Source: Siphonodentalium dalli | Taxonomy: Eukaryota; Mollusca; Scaphopoda; Gadilida; Siphonodentaliidae | DNA length: 64,000 bases | Assembly: GCA_032622095.1 (NCBI GenBank) | Contig: CP136065.1 | Span: forward strand, 99,021,343 to 99,085,342 | Direction: 5' to 3' | In this document: in pieces, positions 54,884 through 64,000 of the stretch | How positions within the stretch are numbered: position 1 is the first letter of the stretch | How the letters are laid out: every line of letters begins with the position of its first letter | The notes under the pieces: generated by a model | What the model was told of the DNA's origin: nothing | The model's input: the letters and a program-made list of their open reading frames with translations, nothing else | The model's database searches: none | Made by a program: the position numbers and the translations under genes

Positions 54884-56086
54884 GTTAAATGGACGAACAT
54901 GACATTTGGAACTTATTCCCTATTCTTTATTTTCAAAAATGTGGCTTTCGGCCGATTTGATGGCATGGGTGGGAGGCCGGCCCCAAATACCACCAAGAAA
55001 CACCCCGACCCCCACCCATCACCCCGGGGGTGCCACCCGAGGGGGTGAAAATGGGGATATGGACAATTTTCGAGAACGGTAAGGATTTCGACCGAGTTGA
55101 CGGCATGGGTGGGTGGCCGGCCCCAAATACCACCTAGAAACACCCCGAACCCCACCCATCACCCCCGGGGGTGAAACCCCGAGGGGGTGAACATTGGGAT
55201 ATGGACAATTTTCGAGAACGGTAAGGATTTCGACCGATTTGACGACATGGGTGGGTGGCCGGCCTCAAATACCACATAGAAACACCCCGACCCCACCATC
55301 AACCCGGGGGGTGCCACCCCGAGGGGTGAAAATGGGGATATGGACAATTTTCGAGAACGGTAAGGATTTCGACCGAGTTGACGGCATGGGTGGGTGGCCG
55401 GCCCCAAATACCACATAGAAACACCCCGACCCCCACCCATCACCCCGGGGGTGCCACCCCGAGGGGTGAAAATTGGGATATGGACAATTTTCGAGAACGG
55501 TAAGGATTTCGACCGATTTGACGGCATGGGTGGGTGGTCGCCCCAAATACCACATAGAAACACCCCGACCCCCACCATCACCCGGGGGTGCCACCCCGAG
55601 GGGGTGAAAAATGGGGAATGGACAATTTTCGAGAACGGAAAGGATTTCGACCGATTTGACGGCATGGGTGGGTGGGTGGCCGGCCGGCCCCAAATAGCAC
55701 CTAAAAACAGCCCGACCCTTACCAATCACTCGGGGGGGTGCCACCCCGATCGAGGGTATGAAAATGGGGTATGGAACATTTTCGAGAACGGTAAGGATTT
55801 CGACCGATTTGACTGCATGGGTGGGTGGCCGGCCAAATACCACCTAGAAACACCCGACCCCCATCCATCACCCCCGGGGGGGGGGTGCCACCCCGAGGGG
55901 TGAAATTGGGGTATGGACCATTCTCGAGAACGGCAAGGATTTCGACCGATTTGACGGCATGCGTGGGTGGCCGACCCCAAATACCACATAGAAACACCCC
56001 CCGGGGTGGTGGGTGTGGGTCGGGGTGATTCTTGGTGGTATTTGGGGTCGGGAATAAGTTCCAAATGTCATGTTCGTGTTAAACGG
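54884..56086. mobile_element. TIR element with 9-bp target duplication enclosing a minisatellite
   Basis: The ends 54893-54920 and 56050-56077 are perfect 28-bp inverted repeats (ACGAACATGACATTTGGAAC...). Immediately outside lie GTTAAATGG (54884-54892) and GTTAAACGG (56078-56086), a 9-bp direct repeat with one mismatch. Inside the TIRs a second inverted pair (CCCCAAATACCACCAAGAA against TTCTTGGTGGTATTTGGGG) links the first array unit with the last. Nine-base duplications with TIRs fit Mutator-like elements. There is no transposase; the interior is a GC-rich tandem array. Confidence 0.78.
54950..56010. repeat. GC-rich minisatellite, eight units of about 140 bp
   Basis: Units begin near 54957, 55098, 55238, 55377, 55517, 55656, 55807 and 55949, with the theme GACGGCATGGGTGGGTGGCC, CAAATACCAC, GAAACACCCCGACCCCCACC, GGGGGTGCCACCCCGAGGGG and TCGAGAACGGTAAGGATTTC. 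Long open frames on both strands (up to 192 codons) arise because the unit is close to a multiple of three and lacks stops; they are not genes. Units differ by one to a few bases. Confidence 0.92.
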
Positions 56087-56689
56087 TTCGTATTCCTGAT
56101 TGGTTAAACTGCATGCCACGTGATCGTTGTTTAAACTCTGTTTGAAAATATTCCGAACTTTAACGGCGGACTTTTCTCGATAACTGTCCAGTCACTCCAG
56201 TGGAAATAGCAAGGTTCCACGTCTTTCTGCCTCTGGCAGTACGGTACGACACGACCAGATGGTACCAGATGGTACGAAACGTCCAGGTACGAAACGTCCT
56301 GTATCCACGCGGTCGGAACTGCTCTGTTGGATTTAGATTAAAATATGACATTGCATTCGTTCCCATGGTAAGTTTCTTTTGTACTATCGTATGAACACAT
56401 ATGCATGAGGTTTTTATAGGAAATATGACATTTAACGTCCAATTATGAAGTGATCATGGGTGATACATGTACCTCGAATATTGGAAAGGTAGATTTCCTA
56501 AAAATAAATATTAATAATAGTATTACTATTAGTAAAGTGTCAGTGTCTTTTTTATTAGTAATGATTAATGTGAGAAGAAAAATTTTGTGTGTCCAACCAC
56601 AGTCACTGTACATATTACAGTTCTGGGTAAACAACGGATCGATATATAATGGCCCGATTCAACGATTGGGCTAAAAGTTAAAACAGTCA

Positions 56690-57375
56690 ATTGGTGAACG
56701 TTCAGACGACCACGATTCAATCGTAAGCAGCTGTCGTAAGTGGAAAAATTTCCATTATCGATAAAGGAAGTAACCAGTAGTTGAATTGCGCATGCTCATG
56801 ACAATGTTGCAAGCCAAAAAATATTATCAAGCACTGTTTTATTTTAGATGCGAAATCGTGGCATATCCTTGACTACTTCCACTAATTGTGGCATAATCGC
56901 TGTCGTACATGTACCGCTATTCTCAAAGTAATTGACTAGAAAAACGGGGTGATACCCCTGTCATGACCGCGGTGATACCGGTAATAAACGGTAGCGGTAT
57001 CGAGACGGTCACGGCGGTGGAGTTACGGTATCGGGTGGTAAGGACACCGCGGTCTGATAGCGGGCACCGCGTTAAATGTTTTGAATACCGCGGTGATTTT
57101 CATTGAACTCTTTGAAGGGATGCATTTAGTGAACGTTCAGACAACAGACAACAACGATTCAATCGTAAGTGGAAAGATTTCCGTCGAGGCTGGAAGTAAC
57201 CGATAGTTGGATTGCGCATGCTGACGACAATGTCGCAAGTAAAAAACTAATATCGAGCACCGTTTGATTTTAGATTCGAAATCGTGGCGTATCCTTGATA
57301 ACCTCCACTTGCGACGTAATCACAGTCGTGTGTACGTAAAAATATCGTAGAGTAGTCAATCACATGCTTTATTCG
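56690..57375. repeat. Tandem duplication of about 430 bp with CCGCGGT segment
   Basis: The segment from GTGAACGTTCAGAC at 56695 recurs at 57130 with shared CGATTCAATCGTAAG, TTGCGCATGCT, GACAATGTxGCAAG, TTTTAGATxCGAAATCGTGG and CGTATCCTTGA. Between them lies a CCGCGGT/ACGGT-rich stretch (56945-57100) with many short palindromes. Confidence 0.75.
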
Positions 57376-57379
57376 CGGT

Positions 57380-59085
57380 TTATTTCTGAAAATCGGAGCG
57401 GGGGATACGGAATAAATCCAAAATGATTTGAACTATGTGGAATAGCAAGAGAAATATGATGATATTGGAAAATCATCTATAAAAAAAATAGATATATCGT
57501 CCCATGTGTTTATAAATGCGAGTTTATATTTTCTCTAATACAAGTGCAATGTTCGTGTTTTTGACGCATGATTCACGGCATTGCCATAATATCTATTAAT
57601 TAAATGACGACTCCTGCTGGCTGGGTTGTCACCCCGAAAGTTAAAACAATACGTCTATAAGCCTTAATTAAGGATCTCATTAAATTCCACAGATAAAAGG
57701 AGAATCACTGTGTGTGATTTCCATGACTTCGTGTCAATGCCAATCGCTGCCTTAGAATGTCCATCTTACTTTAAAAAATCGAATACAAATTTAAAAAAAA
57801 ACATTCCGTCATAACACATTCATACTTGGTGCGTGGTGAAATTATTTCAAGGGCAGGTATATGTGTTGGAAGACACCTCAGTGCCCTGACACCAGGCGAT
57901 GGTGGAGTTTATAATTTGACAGCCGATGTCGGCAACTTCAAAGTACCGGTAGCGTAAAGTTCACGGCGTGTTGCACTCAGAGCTGAAGATTACCATGACG
58001 ACCTGTCGCATTCAGAACAAGCCCACGTGACATTTTTGTGACGTGTTTATCGTTTAGTGTTTGGGGAAGTTCCCTTGATGACGTCATCGTGGGTCATATT
58101 GTCAAATTGTGTTCAACCGCGTGCTTATGTTTTTGTTTGCTTTTTATAAATGTCAAATTGTAAGCGTCCACATTTGTCAAATTTCCATGTTTACTTTACG
58201 GCAATAAACAATCTATCTATATACATGTAGCAGATGCACACGGACTATTCCCATCCCGCATGTCTTTATAAGAGGACGTGCATGTGTCGTCATAATCATC
58301 AGGATTATCTCACTTATAAATAACCATACACGTCTATTACACGACCTCCCCGCGTGCCTGTAAAAGTAGACGAATCTGGTTCCATGATGTTCGCGCATGA
58401 TATCGTCAGGGTTATCTCATTATTAGGGATCGCACAACCGGCTCACAAGAATAGTAATTCTTTTCTGCCAGGCTCGATATTGGTACCATATATATTTCTG
58501 TTTTAATAATGTCAATAAAACAACACAAAATAAATCCAATTGCATTGGAGATTGATAAAAGTTGGGAATATCGGTAAGAATTGTTGTTTCCCCACCCGCA
58601 CTATTATTTGGGTCACTCAGATAATTCTTACCTATACCTGTACCCTGCATCGCAACTAAAACTGATATGCATTCTCCTGTAGGTTTATCATCGACATATG
58701 TCTATATGCATGTATACATCGATGGGTCAACATGTATACATACACGATGTTTCAAATATAAAATAAAAATAAATCCTATAAAGTTCAACGACAATAAATA
58801 GAGTCGAGGGTAAAAACTAAATTAGGTCGGATATATCAGATTTTCTAAGGAAGACGTTACCGACTATCAATATATATTGGTTATACGGAGACGAGAAAAA
58901 CAAATTCCACTCAAGAGATAGTTTTGGATGACTCAGACACATAAAGAAATTACTATTGGCAAAAGCATATTATACACATGGACAAATCACTATTGGCAAA
59001 ACAACATCATCGTCAATAATAAGTAAATAAAATAACTTCATAAATGAAGATTTCTTCAGTGTCCTTTGTTTTTTCCGCGCAAATT
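57380..59085. other. Interval inside the CCGCGGT-flanked region
   Basis: No supported gene. A consensus TGACGTCA (CRE-type) at about 58079 is preceded by CCCACGTGACAT and TTTGTGACGTG; this could be regulatory, but no neighbouring start is identifiable. Confidence 0.4.
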
Positions 59086-59094
59086 GTCTGTTAA

Positions 59095-59345
59095 AATCAC
59101 TGCGGTATCGTGAACCGTGATCGCATGCATCGTGGTGTCACCGCGGTTAATAAGCGTTAATAAGCGGTATCAGTAACGTGGTATTGGGGATACCGCGGTA
59201 CCATACCGCAGTACCATACCGCGGTATTAACGGGGTGACCCCACGTTATAGATGGTCAATTACTTTAATTATAGCGGTATGTATGTAAAAATCATAGCTG
59301 GATATGATTGTAGGGAAGTCAATCACATGCTTTACGAACAACTTA
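59095..59345. repeat. Second CCGCGGT-rich segment, inverted relative to the first
   Basis: CACCGCGGTTAATAAGCG ... TACCGCGGTACCATACCGC resembles 56945-57100. Its right flank (GTCAATTACTTTAATTATAG) is the reverse complement of the left flank of the first segment (about 56920-56935), so the two bound a 2.4-kb inverted-repeat unit. AGTCAATCACATGCTTTA at 59318 repeats 57356 directly. Confidence 0.65.
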
Positions 59346-59349
59346 CGAT

Positions 59350-60630
59350 ATCATGTACGACAACATCACAATCGTTGGATCCATTGGAACTTACTATGAA
59401 TGCTTACGCCTTGTAAGTTCCAACATTAGCCCTAAATGCTATAGGCGAGTAGATTTTCAATAAAAGTAACAATTATGACCAAGGCACATGTATTTATCAA
59501 CTAAATACTAATACAAGTATGAAACCACCCACTCACCAATGTGTCATTTATCCTTACACGTGCCATGGGGGGGGCGGGGCGGCCATGATTACAAACAAAC
59601 CCATCCGTCAATACTAGAATACGATTACGAATGGAAATCGATCAGTATAGACAATCGCGCATGGGATCAAGCTTTTGATTATGCCCATCAATATATATGG
59701 GTTATAAGCTATACCGGTATGATTGTACCTGATAACCGACAATTTCTCGATTAATTTACATTCAAATGTTATTAAACGTATTTTTTTCTCCACAATGTTT
59801 TTCTCCCAGTGCACCAAAATAGAATTGACCGGAAGTGAACTCGCACAAGGAGTCCGTCGTAAAATATGACATATTTCGTCGGAATACGGTACTTTCCTAT
59901 TCATAAATATGTTTTTATATACATGTAGGCTATTTGATTTTAGAATAATACAATATTCTGAAACATGTAAGTTTTCTATTTATGTGATTTGCGTAATAAT
60001 ACGACATCTTGTAATCTCGCTTTCGACTATAGACTGGTAATTATAAAAATGAAATATCAACATTTCCATCTCTAAACAGCACAAAACTTCATAAATCGTG
60101 GGTAATCAAGCAGCTAAATTAATTCCAACAACTGAAAGCATCGATTTCATATCATAAACTTGCCCGATTGCATGATCGAATTGCTTTTATGGTCGATTTT
60201 CATGTACCTGCCGCGAATTAAAACATGACAACAACATCACGAACATGTGTTTACAATAGAAGTATGGCGACTGGCTCCCAAGAAAAACTGACACGTTTTA
60301 GCGGACGTTTTTCAAACGATACAGTGAACATTAATCTAAAGCATAGCTCCTTGGCTCTTAACGGTATGTCACTTATCATAATGGGCTGCCTAATGATACT
60401 GTTGAAGTTATAGTTTTTCACATTTGAATGCCAAAACAATGGCATAATATTGCAGATATACTCTGTTTAAAAGTCATTTTTCTGGTACAAAAAGCTTTTT
60501 AGCTCACATCTATTTGTGGAACCTCCTTTAACGATATATGCTCTATATATTATCTCTATGTTGTTATATCTATTTCTCTCTGCTTTTATGTGAAAAAATT
60601 ATGCAGATCTTCATTGTATATAGAATCTGA
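59350..60630. other. Spacer
   Basis: A G-rich run (GGGGGGGGCGGGGCGGCC) lies at about 59567-59584. Frames near 59539 and 60225 are short and unassigned. Confidence 0.4.
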
Positions 60631-60637
60631 ATGATTA

Positions 60638-61019
60638 TTAAAGTGATGTGAAACACTTCGGTTGGGTGATCAAATAGAAATAGAGAATAATCTTGCTCAA
60701 AGTACCATAGTTATTTTTTACGAATATTAATCCAAATTGACAACACACATCGTCATTCTGTTATTTTAATTCAATGCAATGACTCTCGATGGAGAAATCA
60801 TTTGTATGTTTTTATTGTCGATAGTTGCGTCCCGAATCGAGATGTAAATATTTACAGTTGATCGTAGTTCAGACGATATTTTCTATGAAGTGGTTTCGTC
60901 GATTTCTTTGAAATTTAGTAGAAAGTTAGCAGAATGGTACCTTTCCCAGGTTGGCGTAATGCCTGAGTATACTAACTGGTCACTTCACGCACCCAAACAA
61001 GTCCATAATATGTCTTTAA
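60638..61019 (+). mobile_element. TTAA MITE family C, copy 3 (longest)
   Basis: It starts TTAAAGTGATGTGAAACACT and ends ATAATATGTCTTTAA, with TTAA borders. It shows the full 382-bp form including GTGATCAAATAGAAATAGAG, which is missing in copy 2 and present inverted in copy 1. Confidence 0.75.
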
Positions 61020-61024
61020 TGGAA

Positions 61025-61890
61025 GACAAAAACAATTGATTTTAGTACGATTGAGGTTGAATATATATTTATTTTTTTCTCCCTTTCATAGGTACATGTA
61101 TCATGTACTAAAAACTACTCAAATTCTATATATGGGTTGATATCTCAAAAGTGCATTCTGGCTGGATAAAAAACTAATTTTGAAACATGAATACGGAAGG
61201 AAGTTCAATATACATGATTTGCAGGTACTGGAAACGTGCAGCAGTGCTAAAATGACATAGAAACATATGCTACTGTTAGTCTAAAAATAGAAATTTCCTA
61301 CTAAATGGGCACTTGTAATTTCTGGTTCGAAAATCAAGCAATGAGAACAAGATACTCCCCCCCCCCAATCACCCTGTTGCCACGTCCCTGGTACTGGGGC
61401 AAATTGGGTGCAATTGCCAGGTGGACAAATTATTGTACTTTGCAAGTACATTTCAAGAATGCCTGGACAAACATACATGTATATTATGATATCTCTGAAT
61501 GATTAATCGTTAATCATTAATTTTTCACATTCAGAAAAGTTTCAATATGCCCATTAGCGTGATCGATGAGAAATGCACTGCACTCTTAGTGTTACTAGTA
61601 CATGGTTGCGAGGTACATGTATATGGTACAAGTCTGCGAGTTACATGTATGCTAAAAAAATTATATATCAGATTTATGGAGGCACGTACTCAGCACTAGG
61701 ATGATTTTTCATTGCTTCACATGTGCTTGCTTTGACAGTGAGCTCGAACAAATATTTTGAATTTTGGAAAATTCCCAGGCCCTCCTTATAAGCTAATATA
61801 ACATGTGAGATCTAAAACCCTAAATGTAAACCATGAATGAAATATGTCCACCTACATGTACTAGTACCTCCTCATAATCCTTGAAATTCT
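61025..61890. other. Spacer
   Basis: A short C-run is at 61357-61366. No gene or repeat partner seen. Confidence 0.4.
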
Positions 61891-61895
61891 ACAAA

Positions 61896-62042
61896 TTTGT
61901 TGAAAAATACTAGCGATATAACAAGATACACCAATGCATTCATATGTTTTTGCACATAAAACCATGATATATTTGAAACTTTCAATTTGAATCTATGAAT
62001 GCATTGGTGTATCTTGTTATATCGCTAGTATTTTTCAACAAA
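61896..62042. mobile_element. Perfect 48-bp-arm foldback
   Basis: The arms 61896-61943 and 61995-62042 are exact reverse complements over all 48 positions (TTTGTTGAAAAATACTAGCG at the outer end) around a 51-nt loop. No TTAA borders or target duplication are evident. Zero mismatches indicate a very recent event or maintenance by gene conversion. Confidence 0.9.
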
Positions 62043-62199
62043 TAAAATAGGTCTATCAGAATAGTTCACTATCTAAGGCGTTGTGTAATTGCGGTGTCAC
62101 ATTGCAAGTTATGTGACAAGTTCTGAGCAGCACAGTAAAGACATCAAATCATTTTCTTGACCACATATCTACTAAAACATATTTGTCATTGATCCCTAA

Positions 62200-62320
62200 T
62201 GGAGTTTCGCATATGTAAGAGAATGCATGATTGGCACAGGGTTTTCGCAAAATTTCAAGAAGCTCCAGTCATAGAAGGGTTATAAATAATTAAGACAGTT
62301 GTAGACATTAAACGGACATG
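62200..62320. repeat. Copy of the intron 3 hairpin-family tail
   Basis: CGCATATGTAAGAGAATGCA, GGCACAGGGTTTTCGCAAAA and GAAGCTCCAGTCATAGAAGG match 8130-8200. The following AACGGACATGGCTCATTCGA resembles 7548-7568, so the same modules appear in a different order in intron 3. Confidence 0.65.
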
Positions 62321-62324
62321 GCTC

Positions 62325-62975
62325 ATTCGAACCCTAAAATTTATGTTTACATAATTAGAGAAAAGGGGTCTCAAAACATATATGCAAACCAGCATCCCTA
62401 TCATTTTTGGTACGCGATAATGTGTTTCCATTGGATCTTATTTGTCCATGCGAGAATAATAGCCTCTGTTGACATGGATGTAGCAATAGAACAGTTTTCC
62501 AGTTTGTTACACAATGTCAACATGAATTTTAGTCATTTACATTGATTCTTGGAAAACATTGATTTTTCTCAAATATACTCTAATCACAATTTAGTAGTCA
62601 ATAATTCTCAGTTGGCTGTCGATGAACTGCAGTTAGTTAAATTCCGTAGTTGTTTTAAAATATACTCAAACCAATCAAACAGTACCCATATCATCAAGAT
62701 ACAACATTTCTTCAAAATATGCTTTAGTTATCAGAATCGATGTATTGCAATAAAATAATGCTAATCACTGTCAACTATGGTATCAAATTACTCAAAACTT
62801 GTTGTTTACCAACATTCTTTCAACAAAATATGGTAGTATCATCACTAAAGTATATCAAAATTTGATCGTATTACCACTTGACTTTAGAGTTATCCATTTT
62901 CTTCCGCAATTTGTCCGAGAACCTCAGTTTGACCACGTGTTTCTGGGCCACATATTATACATCTCGAGAAATAAC
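62325..62975. other. Spacer
   Basis: Several 60-75-codon frames, AT-rich and without family resemblance; no gene is called. Confidence 0.35.
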
Positions 62976-62979
62976 AAAC

Positions 62980-63235
62980 TTCAAAAATTGATATCTGATC
63001 ACTCTGAGCTTTGATGGGTGGGTTCCTCGACTCAAATCAAAAAAATTTGCCCCCAAAACAAAAGAAATAGTAATATAGGAGTGTCTGATCATCGGATTGA
63101 GTACCTCCTACCCAGGTGGTGAAAAATAAAAGATATGAAAAATTGATATCTGATAACTCTGAGCTTTGATTGGTGGGGTCCTCGACTCATATCTAATATT
63201 TTGTTAACCCCCGAGCCGGAGAAACACTAATTTAG
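62980..63235. repeat. Tandem duplication with period about 150 bp
   Basis: AAAAATTGATATCTGATxAC, TCTGAGCTTTGATxGGTGGG and TCCTCGACTCAxATCxAA occur at 62983-63047 and again at 63138-63200. Confidence 0.85.
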
Positions 63236-64000
63236 GACCGAAATGAAAATTGGGAAAATATGTTTCTACTTCTAATAAAAAGGAACGATATTGAAAACTG
63301 TCACTCAAATTTTTTAAATTTTATTTCTCCATCAGTTTAATTAAAACCACCTGCCTCTGAGTCACAAGATGAAATGTGGGAAAATGGCAAACATGGTAAG
63401 ACCTCCAGGTCAGGGATAAATGCTGAAAAGACAAAATAGTCTTGTCGATAAAAGTTTTGATCTAGAAAATATTTGGACTACATGTAAGTTGGTTTTTATT
63501 CCATTTTGAAGAGGAATAATAATCATATCCTCTATAACATAATCAAAATCTGATAAACCTGCTTGAAGCAAAATGTTCTATTCAAAATGGCATCCATGAT
63601 GACAATTGGTATTGAAAAATGCCTATCACTTTCTGTGATAGGTGGCTTTAGGTGAATCAACTATTGCCATGTTAGTAATAAAATGAAATATACACAAACA
63701 ATGCTTTAATAGTCGTAAACGATATAGTTATGTAGAATGTCTGTACCAACATGGCTATAACACACCTGTTACCCCATTTGATATTGGAATAGTTAGAAAA
63801 TAGACATGAAAAATAACACCAAAAACAGTGTCTTCACCATTGGTTATAGTAGTAGAATCAGGGTAGTATAGGATTAAATTGGTTTTCAATTATTTTTCCT
63901 CAATATGTGTCTACAGTATATTGTTTACACGCCGTTCACTCAACACAACATTCAAATTATACAGCATTGCGGAACACAAAGCTCATATCTTATACTTCAT

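Noticed and set aside
55159-55903. Overlapping 169-192-codon frames
   Set aside because: They are translations of the 140-bp tandem repeat on both strands; no codon-periodic conservation is visible between units.
58079-58086. Promoter with CRE element
   Set aside because: A TGACGTCA octamer alone, with no downstream coding exon or other core promoter signs, is insufficient.

Overview
The window looks like AT-rich, non-bacterial DNA from an animal. It has a spliced gene with consensus GT-AG introns, dense transposon debris and almost no long open frames. The transposon ends (the GTGATATGGC...CGACGTTAAAC tails, the CCCCC-capped tandem-repeat elements, Crypton and YqaJ-type coding traces) suggest a lophotrochozoan, most likely a mollusc. 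That assignment is inference; nothing here proves the species.

Positions 1-14,200 hold the only host gene I can support. It is a minus-strand leucine-rich-repeat gene of the LRRC74A/LRRC74B type. Nine exons join in frame (14149 down to 684) into 393 codons of RNase-inhibitor-type LRRs, and the gene continues past the left edge. Its introns carry an RTE-like LINE remnant (about 5130-5651), an L1/Tx1-like LINE 3' end (about 11165-12781), a TTAA-flanked MITE with a nested hairpin insertion (6490-7434) and several other hairpins.

Positions 14,200-33,000 are intergenic or intronic repeat sea. They hold two copies of an unassigned repeat (14560-15440, 20740-21500), a YqaJ-like nuclease remnant (about 15740-16020, minus), gag-like retroelement copies (16590-17745 and 29985-31885), a second TTAA MITE (18990-19491), a possible Ig-like exon (25672-25830, minus), a jockey/CR1-like LINE ORF2 remnant (26385-27400, minus) and an inverted pair of TTAA MITEs (27610-27965, 28581-28890).

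Positions 33,000-46,000 contain several members of a foldback MITE family (also at 22762 and 24090), two CCCCC-capped elements with internal tandem repeats (34390-35130, 40300-40917), diverged and recent tandem duplications (37530-39020; 42805-44757) and a degraded Crypton-type tyrosine recombinase (44770-45930).

Positions 46,000-64,000 contain a third gag-like copy split by an inserted block of about 1.9 kb (47040-50876) that itself carries three diverged tandem units and a tRNA-like SINE. Then come a GATGGCCGCC-rich repeat block, a 1.1-kb minisatellite, and a compact TIR element with a candidate 9-bp target duplication that encloses a GC-rich minisatellite of about 140-bp units (54884-56086). 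A CCGCGGT-rich mosaic and a perfect 48-bp-arm hairpin (61896-62042) follow.

The genes do not form an operon or pathway. The story is one conserved LRR gene beside a transposon accumulation zone. The observations most worth following are the three gag-like copies that go straight from ORF1 to a 3' tail without a reverse transcriptase, the minisatellite-bearing TIR element, the families of inverted-repeat elements, the Crypton remnant and the YqaJ nuclease remnant.
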